Positions 44,776 to 54,152 of a stretch of DNA of 64,000 bases are shown one piece after another. The DNA is taken from the NCBI RefSeq assembly GCF_042686025.1, contig NZ_JBHUOZ010000003.1, positions 1,674,001 to 1,738,000 on the forward strand. Reading direction: 5' to 3'. The notes under the pieces were generated by a model, which ran no database searches, was not told the origin of the DNA, and saw nothing but the letters and a program-made list of their open reading frames with translations. The position numbers were made by a program, and so were the translations under genes. Every line of letters begins with the position of its first letter. Positions within the stretch are counted from its first letter, which is position 1. The stretch is from Terrimonas rubra. GTDB lineage: Bacteria; Bacteroidota; Bacteroidia; Chitinophagales; Chitinophagaceae.

Positions 44776-45180
44776 ATGAAAGTAAAAGCAATTTATGTAA
44801 ACCTGCCCATTAAGGATGTGGCCGCCACCCGTGCCTTCTGGACCACACTGGGCTTTTCGTTTAACGAACAGTTCAGCGATGACAAAGCCCTTTGCCTGGT
44901 ATTGAACGAAGGACTTATTTATGCCATGTTATTAAGTGAGCCCTTCTTCAGTGGCTTTACCAACAGGCCCATTGCCACCGGCACTACGCAGGTAATTAAC
45001 GCTATTGAGGTAGAAAGCCGCGAAAAGGTAGATGAACTGGTACAACTGGCCCTGGATAATGGCGCCACCCGTTACCGCCAGGGCGAGGACCATGGCTGGA
45101 TGTATTACGACTCCTTTGCCGACCCCAACGGTCACCAGTGGGAAATTATGTATTCGGATGCCAGCCAACTGCCGCAATAA
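44776..45180 (+). CDS. VOC-family (glyoxalase/bleomycin resistance-like) protein
   Basis: A 134-residue protein with the paired beta-alpha-beta-beta-beta units of the vicinal oxygen chelate fold: YVNLPIKDVAATRAFWTTLGF and WMYYDSFADPNGHQWEIMY. The last His and Glu are typical metal ligands. The substrate is unknown. A rho-independent terminator follows. Confidence 0.9.
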   Translation: MKVKAIYVNLPIKDVAATRAFWTTLGFSFNEQFSDDKALCLVLNEGLIYAMLLSEPFFSGFTNRPIATGTTQVINAIEVESREKVDELVQLALDNGATRYRQGEDHGWMYYDSFADPNGHQWEIMYSDASQLPQ

Positions 45181-45203
45181 AATAACGGTCCTATTATACC
45201 CTA

Positions 45204-45227
45204 TCCCCTGTAACCAGGGGATTTTTT
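45204..45227 (+). terminator. Rho-independent terminator after the VOC gene
   Basis: TCCCCTG, loop TAAC, CAGGGGA, then six T. Confidence 0.9.
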
Positions 45228-45251
45228 ATGGCCAGGGTAGGGCGTGCCCCT

Positions 45252-45337
45252 CCGGGTCGGGCTATCCGCTATTACTCCGCCACAGATGCCACCGCACCAT
45301 TGCCTCAGCGGGGTAGCCGCTGCTATCCCTCACGCGG
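45252..45337 (+). repeat. Dispersed repeat family, copy 2 (full form)
   Basis: An 86-base element from CCGGGTCGGGCTATCCGCT to GCTATCCCTCACGCGG. Its middle CTCCGCCACAGATGCCACCG is identical to the copy at 52733-52814 (reverse strand). It lies between the VOC terminator and the RecQ fusion gene. Confidence 0.82.
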
Positions 45338-45513
45338 AGATGAAATAGTGGTAAGGCTCGATTAGACCTCGTTTTAATCACACCGAATGTCTCAACTAAT
45401 TGTAGCAAATGCAGTGATATTACAAAATATCCTATGGTATAAAAAGCTGGCAAACACTTTTAATTTAAATAGTTATAATTATTTTAGAGGTATGTACTAA
45501 AGAAAGTCTTAAA

Positions 45514-48500
45514 ATGACCTCTATTGCCTTTTTTGATATTGAACTAAATCCTACAAGCGCACAATTGCTGGATATCGGCTGTGTTTTATCAGACGGATCT
45601 GGCTTCCATAAGAATCAACCCAAAGAATTCGAAACATTTATTGATACCTCCGACTTTATTTGCGGGCACAACATTATTGCTCACGACCTGGCCTTTCTAC
45701 AAAGGCATTTTGGTAATGCGGAATGGGGTATTCATAAAGCTATTGATACACTATTGCTATCACCTTTATTGTTCCCCAAACAACCCTATCACCGCTTACT
45801 CAAAGATGATAAGGTACAGACGGAGGAGCGCAGCAATCCATTCAATGATGCTAAAAAAGCGAGAGATCTGTTTTATGATGAGGTAGCTGCCTTTCAAGCG
45901 CTGGATAATACGTTTAAAGAAATCCTGTATAGGCTTTTACACGATCAAAAAGGCTTTGACAACTTCTTCCGGTACCTTAATTATACCACCTCTATAGACA
46001 AAGAACAGCTACAAATCAGCATCAGCAATCTATTTCAACATGCCATATGCAACCAAAGTGACCTGAAATCTTTTATGCAAGAATCTCCGGTGGCTTTGGC
46101 CTATACACTGGCATTACTCCATTGCGATGATCGTTTTTCCATTACACCACCCTGGGTCTTAAAAAACTACCCCGATGTTGAAAAGTTGCTTTTTCTCATG
46201 AGGAATAATCCTTGTGTGTCGGGATGCAACTATTGCAGGCTTGCCCACGACCCCGTGCTTGCTCTAAAAAAACACTTTGGTTTCCCAGGTTTCCGTAAAT
46301 ATGGCCATGAGCCGTTGCAAGAAAATGCGGTGAGGGCAGCAATACAAGGAGATTCCATCCTGGCCGTATTTCCCACCGGCGGCGGCAAGTCCATCACCTT
46401 CCAGGTGCCTGCACTCATGAGTGGCGAAAATGCAAAAGCCCTTACCGTAGTGATAGCCCCTTTACAGTCTTTAATGAAAGACCAGGTGGATAATCTTGAA
46501 AAAAAAGGCATCACAGAAGCTGTTACCATCAATGGTCTGCTGGATCCCATAGATCGGGGTAAAGCCATTGAAAGAATTGAAAACGGACTAGCCAGCTTGT
46601 TATATATCTCTCCCGAGTCACTCCGGTCTGTTACCATCGAGCGATTACTGCTGAAAAGAAAAATCGCCCGGTTTGTAATTGACGAAGCACATTGTTTCTC
46701 CTCTTGGGGGCAGGACTTTAGGGTAGATTACTTATATATCGGCGACTTCATCAAAAACCTACAACAAAAAAAAGGGCTCAATCATACCATTCCGATCTCC
46801 TGCTTTACGGCCACTGCCAAGCAAAAGGTAATAGAAGACATCCGCTCTTACTTCAAGGAAAAATTGCAGCTCAATTTAACTGTATTCCGAGCCGATGCTG
46901 GTCGCACCAATCTGCAATACCGGGTTTATCGGCGGGACAATGAAGAGGATAAATACAACCAGCTCAGAAGTATTATCGAAGAAAAAAATTGTCCTACGAT
47001 TGTGTACGTATCCCGTACAAAAAGAGCATATAAACTGGCGGAAAGGCTCACCAGCGATGGATTTATAGCCAAGGCTTATCATGGCAAAATGAATAAGGAG
47101 GAGAAAACTGCCAACCAAAATGCCTTCATGACCGGCGAGATAAATACTATGGTAGCTACTTCAGCATTTGGTATGGGGGTAGATAAAAGCGATGTAGGCG
47201 CCGTCATACACTACGACATTTCCGATTCACTAGAGAACTATGTTCAAGAGGCCGGAAGAGCCGGTCGTGATGAGCAAATCAAGGCCGATTGTTTCATACT
47301 TTTTAATGAAGAAGACTTGGACAAACATTTCATCCTGTTGAACCAGACCAAGATCAGCAGCAAAGAAATTAACCAGGTGTGGAAAGCCATAAAAGAACTG
47401 ACTAAAACAAGGGACAAAGCCTCCAATTCGGCGTTGGAAATAGCCAGGAAAGCAGGGTGGGACGATGGCATCAATGAAATTGAAACAAGGGTAACCACCG
47501 CCATTGCAGCCCTGGAAGATGCCGGCTACTTAAAACGGGGACAAAACATGCCCAGGGTTTTTGCCAGCAGCATCCTTAGTAAAAATGCACAAGAGGCCAT
47601 CGACAAGATAAATACATCAGAAAAATTCTCCAATACAGAAAAAGAGCAAGCGATACGGATCATTAAAAAACTGTTTTCCAGCAAAAGCAAAAGACTATCC
47701 ACAGAAGAAGTGGCAGAATCAAGAATAGATTATATCTCCGATCAGCTGGGGATATACAGAGAGCAGGTGATCCGGGTAATTGAATTAATGCGGGATGAAA
47801 ATATACTTGCCCATACCAAAGATCTAACAGCTTTTATCAAAAAAAACGAATCTGCCAATAAATCATTAGCCATAGTTGAAAGCTTTAGAAAACAGGAAGA
47901 ACTGCTATTAACGCAGTTAAAAGAAGGAGAGGCTGCTTATCATTTAAAAGAGATCATCGAGGGCTCGCTGCAATCAGGTATTAAAGACAGCTCACTGAAC
48001 CAATTAAAGACTATCATCAACTTCTGGGCAATCAAGAACTGGATCAAACGCCGTAATTTGGAATATTCCAGGAACCATGTGCAGATTGGTTTAATGATGG
48101 ATAAAAACGTCTTCCGGGAAAAACAGGAGAAACGCCATTTACTCGCAAAGCTGATCACCGAATACCTGCACAAAAAGGTGATAACACTTACCACAAACGA
48201 TAACATTCAAGAAGAAGTATTGATCGAATTTTCGGTACAAGAGCTTAAAGAGATGATCGAAAAGGAGCAGGGGCTGTTTGCCATACAAGTCACCATCGAC
48301 GATGTAGAGGACAGCCTGTTTTACCTGTCGCGTATAGAAGCCATCAAAATTGAAGGAGGATTCCTGGTGGTGCATAACAGGCTTACCATCGAGCGAATTG
48401 AAAAAAACAACCGGATACAATACAAAGAAAGCGACTACGAAAAATTAAAACAGTTTTACCAACAAAAAGTACAACAGATCCATATTGTAGGAGAGTATGC

Positions 48501-50319
48501 CCAAAAAATGATCCGCAATTATCAGGAAGCTTTAAAATTTGTAGATGACTACTTCAAGTTGAACTATACCTCCTTCTTATCAAAATACTTTCCCGGCAGC
48601 CGGCAGGATGAAATCAAGCGAACCTTAACGCCGGAAAAATTTATGCGATTATTTGGTGCGCTCTCGCCGACTCAGCTAAAAATCATTAAAAATACCAATA
48701 GCCAGTATATTGTGGTAGCTGCAGGGCCGGGTAGTGGCAAAACCAGGTTATTGGTGCACAAGCTGGCCTCACTGCTTATGGCCGAAGATGTAAAGCACGA
48801 GCAACTGCTCATGCTCACTTTTTCCCGTGCAGCAGCCACCGAATTTAAAAAGCGCCTGATCGAACTCATAGGCAATGCGGCGCATTTTACAGAAATCAAA
48901 ACCTTTCACTCCTATTGTTTCGATCTGCTGGGAAGAATAGGCAGCCTGCTGGAATCTGATAACATTATACAAACGGCAGTAGCCAAAATAAGAAACGGTG
49001 AAATAGAAACGTTCCGCATTACTAAAGCGGTGTTGGTAGTAGATGAAGCCCAGGACATGAACAGCGAAGAATACGAACTGGTAAAGGCACTCATGGAGCA
49101 AAACGAAGACATGCGGGTCATCCTGGTAGGAGACGATGACCAAAATATCTATGGGTTTCGCCGTGCCGATGCAGCCCATATGCAACAGCTCATTACCGAA
49201 AAAAGTGCCATTAAATACGAGCTTACAGAAAACTACCGTAGCAAAGACAATATTGTATCGCTGGCCAACCAATGGGCCGCCACCATCAGCCACAGGCTTA
49301 AAACCGAGCCTTGTTTTGCCAGCCAGCAACAAAACGGGTTAATTCATATAACACAATACACATACAACCCTATCATTCTGCCACTGGCCAGTACTATAGG
49401 CAAGGCCGGGCTATCCGGTTCTACCTGCGTACTCACCAAAACCAATGAAGAAGCCCAACTGCTCTGCGGCTTGCTCTTGCAACAAGGCATGCAGGCAAAG
49501 CTCATCCAATCCAACGAAGGCTTTAACCTTAGTAACCTGTACGAACTACGTTATTTTTCCGATATGGTTCATGCCCATGCTGACAACCCCTTAATAACCG
49601 ACGAGGATTGGGCCGATGCTAAACGCCGACTACAAGGGCATATCCAAACCAGCACCCAGAAAGACCTAGCCCTTGCCGCCATCCAGGCATTTGAAGCAGT
49701 CAATACCGCCAAAAAATACAAAAGCGACTGGAAGGCTTTCCTCTTAGAATCTAAGATAGAAGACTTTCTCAGCATCGATACCGAAGTAGTGTACGCATCT
49801 ACCATTCACAAATCCAAGGGCAAGGAATTTGATAACGTGTACCTTCTGTTACAACAATTTACGCCCGCTACCGATGAAGACAAGCGACAAATATACGTGG
49901 CCATCACCAGGGCTAAAACCAACCTGAACATACACTACCAGGGCCACTACCTACAACCCTTTTCTGTAGAGGAGCTTGTTTATAATCAAGACCATAATCA
50001 GTACCCTGAACCACAGCAAATAACCCTGCACCTCACACACCGTGATGTGCAGTTAGGCTATTTCGAATATGTGCAGCACAGAATCAACCATCTTTTCAGC
50101 GGTACTTCCTTACAACCACTAGATGATGGCTTGTCCAACCCTCATGGAGAGCAAATGCTTAAATACGCCCAAAAATTCAAGGCTACTTTGCAGGCGTACT
50201 ATGATCGTGGCTTCAGCATTACCACCGCCAAAATAAACTTTGTGGTATATTGGAAAGATGAGGCTAAACAAAAAGAATCTAAAATTATACTGCCGTCGTT
50301 ATTGCTGCAAAAAGCCTGA
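45514..50319 (+). CDS. Exonuclease-RecQ-UvrD helicase fusion (1601 residues)
   Basis: Three enzymes in one chain. (1) Residues 1-125: a DEDDh 3'-5' exonuclease, with D8 and E10 in FFDIE, D58 in HNIIAHDLAF, and a final H93/D112 region. (2) About 225-700: a RecQ-type superfamily 2 helicase, with a Cys cluster CVSGCNYC (234-241), Walker A FPTGGGKS (286-293), DEAH (390-393), the aromatic-rich loop HCFSSWGQDFR and the GRAGRDEQ motif. (3) About 1060-1500: a UvrD/Rep-type superfamily 1 helicase, with Walker A AGPGSGKT (near 1070), VDEAQDMN (near 1175), GDDDQNIYGFRRAD, STIHKSKGKEFD and YVAITRAKTNL. The two motors could move on the two strands of a duplex, feeding the nuclease. The McrA-like HNH gene is next downstream. 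Confidence 0.9.
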   Translation: MTSIAFFDIELNPTSAQLLDIGCVLSDGSGFHKNQPKEFETFIDTSDFICGHNIIAHDLAFLQRHFGNAEWGIHKAIDTLLLSPLLFPKQPYHRLLKDDKVQTEERSNPFNDAKKARDLFYDEVAAFQALDNTFKEILYRLLHDQKGFDNFFRYLNYTTSIDKEQLQISISNLFQHAICNQSDLKSFMQESPVALAYTLALLHCDDRFSITPPWVLKNYPDVEKLLFLMRNNPCVSGCNYCRLAHDPVLALKKHFGFPGFRKYGHEPLQENAVRAAIQGDSILAVFPTGGGKSITFQVPALMSGENAKALTVVIAPLQSLMKDQVDNLEKKGITEAVTINGLLDPIDRGKAIERIENGLASLLYISPESLRSVTIERLLLKRKIARFVIDEAHCFSSWGQDFRVDYLYIGDFIKNLQQKKGLNHTIPISCFTATAKQKVIEDIRSYFKEKLQLNLTVFRADAGRTNLQYRVYRRDNEEDKYNQLRSIIEEKNCPTIVYVSRTKRAYKLAERLTSDGFIAKAYHGKMNKEEKTANQNAFMTGEINTMVATSAFGMGVDKSDVGAVIHYDISDSLENYVQEAGRAGRDEQIKADCFILFNEEDLDKHFILLNQTKISSKEINQVWKAIKELTKTRDKASNSALEIARKAGWDDGINEIETRVTTAIAALEDAGYLKRGQNMPRVFASSILSKNAQEAIDKINTSEKFSNTEKEQAIRIIKKLFSSKSKRLSTEEVAESRIDYISDQLGIYREQVIRVIELMRDENILAHTKDLTAFIKKNESANKSLAIVESFRKQEELLLTQLKEGEAAYHLKEIIEGSLQSGIKDSSLNQLKTIINFWAIKNWIKRRNLEYSRNHVQIGLMMDKNVFREKQEKRHLLAKLITEYLHKKVITLTTNDNIQEEVLIEFSVQELKEMIEKEQGLFAIQVTIDDVEDSLFYLSRIEAIKIEGGFLVVHNRLTIERIEKNNRIQYKESDYEKLKQFYQQKVQQIHIVGEYAQKMIRNYQEALKFVDDYFKLNYTSFLSKYFPGSRQDEIKRTLTPEKFMRLFGALSPTQLKIIKNTNSQYIVVAAGPGSGKTRLLVHKLASLLMAEDVKHEQLLMLTFSRAAATEFKKRLIELIGNAAHFTEIKTFHSYCFDLLGRIGSLLESDNIIQTAVAKIRNGEIETFRITKAVLVVDEAQDMNSEEYELVKALMEQNEDMRVILVGDDDQNIYGFRRADAAHMQQLITEKSAIKYELTENYRSKDNIVSLANQWAATISHRLKTEPCFASQQQNGLIHITQYTYNPIILPLASTIGKAGLSGSTCVLTKTNEEAQLLCGLLLQQGMQAKLIQSNEGFNLSNLYELRYFSDMVHAHADNPLITDEDWADAKRRLQGHIQTSTQKDLALAAIQAFEAVNTAKKYKSDWKAFLLESKIEDFLSIDTEVVYASTIHKSKGKEFDNVYLLLQQFTPATDEDKRQIYVAITRAKTNLNIHYQGHYLQPFSVEELVYNQDHNQYPEPQQITLHLTHRDVQLGYFEYVQHRINHLFSGTSLQPLDDGLSNPHGEQMLKYAQKFKATLQAYYDRGFSITTAKINFVVYWKDEAKQKESKIILPSLLLQKA

Positions 50320-50394
50320 ATACTATACCTATTTTAGTGCGTACCCACGAATAAAGGGGATTAATCATCATCTTTTTGAGTAAAAATATGCCAG

Positions 50395-50437
50395 CCCTAT
50401 ACCGCTGTAGAGGTATTCATTGCTATCCCTCACGCGG
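50395..50437 (+). repeat. Dispersed repeat family, copy 3 (truncated)
   Basis: About 43 bases that keep only the 3' end of the unit, TTGCTATCCCTCACGCGG, and a degenerate ACCGCTG part before it. It lies between the helicase fusion and the HNH gene. Confidence 0.65.
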
Positions 50438-50516
50438 CAGGATGAATAGATAACTAGAAATATCATTTATATAATTAAAAATGTATATTTAATATTTTTA
50501 AAGCAAACCACCAGTT

Positions 50517-51275
50517 TTGAAAAATCCTAATTGGCACCGCGACGAGCTTATGCTTGCCCTTGATCTTTACTTTGATCCCAATCGAGGTAGTATAGATGCT
50601 CGCAACCCAAACATTATTGCCTTATCCGAACTACTGAACAAATTACCCATTGTGTCCATCAGGCCCGATGCTGAACGTTTTCGCAATCCGAACGGCGTTA
50701 GTTTAAAACTATCCAACTTTTTAGCAATCGACCCTGCTTATGGCGGTAAGGGTATGGAAAGAGGTGGCAAACTTGATAAATTGGTTTTTGAGGAGTTTAA
50801 AAATGATCGTGCCCGCCTTCATCACTTAGTACAACAAATAAAAGCCATTACTACTAATGAGTCTTTACGGCAACAACTCTACCAAATAGAGGAAGATGAA
50901 AACACATTTACTGATGGAGTACAAGAGGGACAAGTACTCTACAAAATGCATAAATACCGCGAGCGTAATACTAAAGTAATAGCTGCAAAAAAGAAAGCGG
51001 TATTAAAAGCTACCGGCACACTCGCTTGTGAGGCTTGTGGGTTTGATTTTTATAAAACCTATGGTGAACTAGGCAAAGGTTTTATTGAGTGCCACCATAT
51101 TGAGCCCTTAGCACTTTACGATATTAACCGACCAACAAAGGTTACTGACTTAGCATTAGTATGTGCTAACTGTCATCGTATGTTGCATCGTCAACCCAGC
51201 ATCATTAAAGTAAATGAGCTAAAAAATATTATACTAGATACTACTGGATTTATTATGATACACAAAAGAAGTTAA
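50517..51275 (+). CDS. HNH endonuclease, McrA-like
   Basis: A 252-residue protein. The C-terminal HNH domain (about 165-230) has a zinc site of Cys pairs, ACEACGFDF and CANCHRMLH, with the catalytic core ECHHIEPL. This is the McrA/ScoMcrA-type arrangement of modification-dependent (type IV) restriction enzymes. The N-terminus NWHRDELMLALDLYF matches the start of such proteins, so the TTG at 50517 is taken as the start although the first ATG is 33 bases later. It follows the exonuclease-helicase fusion after 197 bases, and the two may form a DNA-targeting defence pair. Confidence 0.85.
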   Translation: MKNPNWHRDELMLALDLYFDPNRGSIDARNPNIIALSELLNKLPIVSIRPDAERFRNPNGVSLKLSNFLAIDPAYGGKGMERGGKLDKLVFEEFKNDRARLHHLVQQIKAITTNESLRQQLYQIEEDENTFTDGVQEGQVLYKMHKYRERNTKVIAAKKKAVLKATGTLACEACGFDFYKTYGELGKGFIECHHIEPLALYDINRPTKVTDLALVCANCHRMLHRQPSIIKVNELKNIILDTTGFIMIHKRS

Positions 51276-51624
51276 TCCTTTTTGATTATCCAGCCCGGGC
51301 ACGGCGCATTATCCTGCCAAAGTACGCTGCATAATTTTAACGGTTGTCATCAAAGCGATGGCTAACATATGTACGTGCAGGAAAATATAAACAACACACC
51401 TAAAGAAAAATCATACCTGCTGCCGATCCAAAACTATACCCCCAAAAATAACCATCAATGACGAGGTTGGCAGCAGGAATACACTGTTAGTATTCCTATA
51501 AAGAAATATTCATCAACAATTCTGCTTTATTGAGAACAAAAAATTATATTTAAATATTTTTTAGTTAACCGGAATCAACCATGTTGTTAAATTTAGCAGC
51601 TAACGCTAATTAAACTATTGTAAA
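51276..51624. other. Intergenic, no gene seen
   Basis: A 349-base gap with no reading frame of merit. The last 80 bases before the fucosidase gene are AT-rich, with TAAATTTAG about 30 bases before the ATG as a weak promoter candidate. Confidence 0.5.
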
Positions 51625-52695
51625 ATGAAAAACACAGGACTATTACTTATTTTGATATTCATGTTGAATGCATTTGCAAATTCGCAGGTCTCACACGATT
51701 ACACGCAAGAATCCAAAACTGCATATTCTCAGCGTATGGATTGGTTTAAAAAGGCAAAGTATGGAATGTTTATACATTTCGGACTTTACAGTCAATTAGG
51801 TGGCATTTGGAACAAAGATACAATAGATGGATATGCTGAATGGATACAGGCAGGTGCAGATATTACTGCACAGGATTATGCAATGCTTACGCACACCTTT
51901 AACCCAAAAGATTTTGATGCAGACAAGATTGCTTCGCTTGCAAAAGAAGCAGGCATGAAATATATAGTTATTACCACCAAACATCACGAAGGATTTTGTC
52001 TTTGGGATAGTAAGTACACTAATTTTGATGTAGTCAATACACCATTTAAAGGACGAGATATACTGGCAGAACTTAGTGCTGCGTGCAAAAAATATGAACT
52101 AAAATTCGGTACATATTACAGCATTATTGATTGGCATCATAATAGTCAACAACGGAATGTAACAGGAGTAAGTTCCTGGTCAATGTGGGGAGATGTACAA
52201 ATGAAATACGGTAAGCGTAGTGAATATATCCTATATATGAAAAATCAAATAAAAGAACTGATAGAAAATTATGATACTGATATTTTATGGTTTGATGGGG
52301 ATTGGGTAGAATGGTGGAATAATGATGCTGGAACAGACCTTTATAATTATATCAGAGAATTAAAACCCAGTATCATTGTTAACAATAGGGTGGCTAAGCG
52401 GGAATTATTTAAAAAGGATTTTGGTACTCCCGAACAAGAACATCCGAAAGAAAAATTAGATTATGAGTGGGAGGCCTGCTATACTTTAAATAATTCTTGG
52501 GGATTTAAAATAGGAGATAACAACTGGAAATTGCCTGAAACAGTATATCAAAAGCTTAATGAGATAAATAACAACGGCGGTAACTTATTACTAAATATAG
52601 GACCTGATGGTAATGGAAATGTACCCGAAAAATCAGTTCAAATTTTGTTAGAAGTTGGTAAAATGCTTAATCACACAAAGCCCATAAAAAAATAA
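51625..52695 (+). CDS. Secreted alpha-L-fucosidase (GH29)
   Basis: A 356-residue exported glycosidase with signal peptide (LLLILIFMLNAFANSQ). GH29 motifs: GMFIHFGLYSQLGGIW, VITTKHHEGFCLWDSKYT, and the nucleophile Asp in ILWFDGDWVEWW. It has no extra carbohydrate-binding domain, unlike the fucosidase at 24010. Codon usage is noticeably more AT-rich than in most host genes here (AAA, ATA and TAT are frequent), and it sits beside repeats, a truncated gene and a candidate defence module, all consistent with recent acquisition. Confidence 0.9.
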   Translation: MKNTGLLLILIFMLNAFANSQVSHDYTQESKTAYSQRMDWFKKAKYGMFIHFGLYSQLGGIWNKDTIDGYAEWIQAGADITAQDYAMLTHTFNPKDFDADKIASLAKEAGMKYIVITTKHHEGFCLWDSKYTNFDVVNTPFKGRDILAELSAACKKYELKFGTYYSIIDWHHNSQQRNVTGVSSWSMWGDVQMKYGKRSEYILYMKNQIKELIENYDTDILWFDGDWVEWWNNDAGTDLYNYIRELKPSIIVNNRVAKRELFKKDFGTPEQEHPKEKLDYEWEACYTLNNSWGFKIGDNNWKLPETVYQKLNEINNNGGNLLLNIGPDGNGNVPEKSVQILLEVGKMLNHTKPIKK

Positions 52696-52732
52696 GCAGC
52701 TTCATCAAGATTAAATATTTTTATTATTAATT

Positions 52733-52814
52733 CGCGTGAGGGATAGCAGCGAATACCCCGCTGAAGCCTTGTGCGGTGGCATCTGTGGCGGAGTAGCAGC
52801 GTATAGCCCGACCC
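52733..52814 (-). repeat. Dispersed repeat family, copy 4 (full form, reverse)
   Basis: On the minus strand it reads GGGTCGGGCTATACGCTG at one end and GCTGCTATCCCTCACGCG at the other, with the middle CTCCGCCACAGATGCCACCG identical to copy 2 at 45252. An adjacent hairpin, GGGGC...GCCCC (52856-52874), flanks it on the side of the truncated VOC gene. Confidence 0.82.
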
Positions 52815-52892
52815 TTGCCCGCATGACATGATCCTCTTTGAAACACTATGTAATCGGGGCAAGGGACACGCCCCAATATTATATCTTACCTA

Positions 52893-53051
52893 TTAAATAT
52901 AAATTTTGGCCGGCTCATCGGCATGCCGCCACTCAAAGGTTACACCATAGGCACTTACGGGCAGGCCCAGGTTTTTGGCGTACCAATTGTTCATGGCCTG
53001 CGGATCATCGCATGTAAAAAATACGCCGCCAAGGCCGGTTACTTTTTGCAT
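52893..53051 (-). pseudogene. Truncated VOC-family gene
   Basis: A 52-codon frame encoding MQKVTGLGGVFFTCDDPQAM and then YAKNLGLPVSAYGVTFEWR, a normal N-terminus of a VOC/glyoxalase-like protein. It stops after ADEPAKIYI, where relatives continue for about 80 residues. The lost part lies towards repeat copy 4, about 80 bases away. Probably a 3' deletion at a rearrangement. The remaining sequence up to 53284 shows no gene. Confidence 0.72.
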
Positions 53052-53284
53052 AAGTTATAACGGTTAACTGGTTTATTAATAAGGGATAAGGGCAGTATAA
53101 ATATAAATAATATCCGGTAGTCATTTACAAGCTGGTATTGACACAAATGACGTATTAATTATATTAATTAAAAAACTATCTGTTATTTTCTTGCCCTATG
53201 ACAATTGTAATTCCAATACGGTATTGTAATTTGTACTACCAATACAGCCGGGCACCCGGTAATTGATTAGTATAAAACAACAGC

Positions 53285-53689
53285 ATGAAACAAGTAATTG
53301 CCCCGGATGTATTAACGTATAACAATACGCAGAACGAAAACGATAAAGTCATCTGTACCATATTAGCCACCGAAATAAGCAAACAGTTACCCGAAGCCGA
53401 AAATAAAGTATGGCATGCACACCCGGTATGGTTTATTGATGGTAACCCCATAGCCGGATACAGCAAACAGAAAGCGGGTATCCGCCTGATGTTTTGGAGC
53501 GGGGCCGATTTTGAGGAAGAAGCCCTGGCCGTAAAAGGCGCTAAGTTTAAAGATGCATCCATATTTTACAACGCTACAGGCGAAATAAAAAAGAAAGACC
53601 TGCAACGCTGGCTGCAACTGGCCCGCGATATACAGTGGGATTATAAAAACATTGTAAAACGTAAGGGTAAATTGGAACGTTTAAAATGA
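53285..53689 (+). CDS. DUF1801/YdhG-like protein
   Basis: A 134-residue soluble protein with a DUF1801-like pattern: ISKQLPEAENKVWHAHPVWFIDGNPIAGY, KAGIRLMFWSGADFEEE, FKDASIFYNATGEIKKKDLQRWL. Function unknown. The next gene starts within 25 bases on the same strand. Confidence 0.82.
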   Translation: MKQVIAPDVLTYNNTQNENDKVICTILATEISKQLPEAENKVWHAHPVWFIDGNPIAGYSKQKAGIRLMFWSGADFEEEALAVKGAKFKDASIFYNATGEIKKKDLQRWLQLARDIQWDYKNIVKRKGKLERLK

Positions 53690-53712
53690 ATAATCCATAA
53701 AAAATGAACAAC

Positions 53713-54090
53713 ATGAAAAAAACAATTTTGCTGGTATTATCCGTTTTGCTGGGACTTTTCCTGGTTAACGCGGGCCTGAACAAGTTTTTTAATTATATGC
53801 CCATGCCGGATAATATGCCTGAGGCCATAGTAAAAGACAGTATGGCGATGATGGAAATTGAATGGCTGATGCCGCTGATTGCCTGGGCCGAAATTATCGG
53901 CGGTTTATTACTGGCCATACCCAAAACCAGGGCCTTGGGTGCGCTGGTGGTTTTCCCGGTAATGGTGGGCATATTGCTTACCCATATAATTGTAGCCCCC
54001 GATGGCTTACTTATGGCCATTATTATGTGGGTGGTATTATTGTGGATCATGATTGACAATAAAGATAAATACCTGATGCTGGTGAAATAA
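53713..54090 (+). CDS. DoxX-like membrane protein
   Basis: About 125 residues, with an N-terminal membrane segment (LLVLSVLLGLFLVNAGLNKFF) and three more, including LIAWAEIIGGLLLAIPKTRALGALVVFPVMVGILLTH and LLMAIIMWVVLLWIM. The NAGLNKF motif and layout fit the DoxX family. An ATG three codons earlier (53704) is an alternative start. It is the last host gene before the prophage and is followed by a terminator. Confidence 0.85.
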   Translation: MKKTILLVLSVLLGLFLVNAGLNKFFNYMPMPDNMPEAIVKDSMAMMEIEWLMPLIAWAEIIGGLLLAIPKTRALGALVVFPVMVGILLTHIIVAPDGLLMAIIMWVVLLWIMIDNKDKYLMLVK

Positions 54091-54114
54091 ACCGGCATTT
54101 TATGGCACAAGATC

Positions 54115-54152
54115 AATTACCGGTTATCCATGGGGTAGCCGGTAATTTTTTT
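54115..54152 (+). terminator. Terminator after the last host gene
   Basis: AATTACCGG and CCGGTAATT arms (54115-54123 and 54139-54147) with a 15-base loop, ending in a run of six or seven T. Confidence 0.85.
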
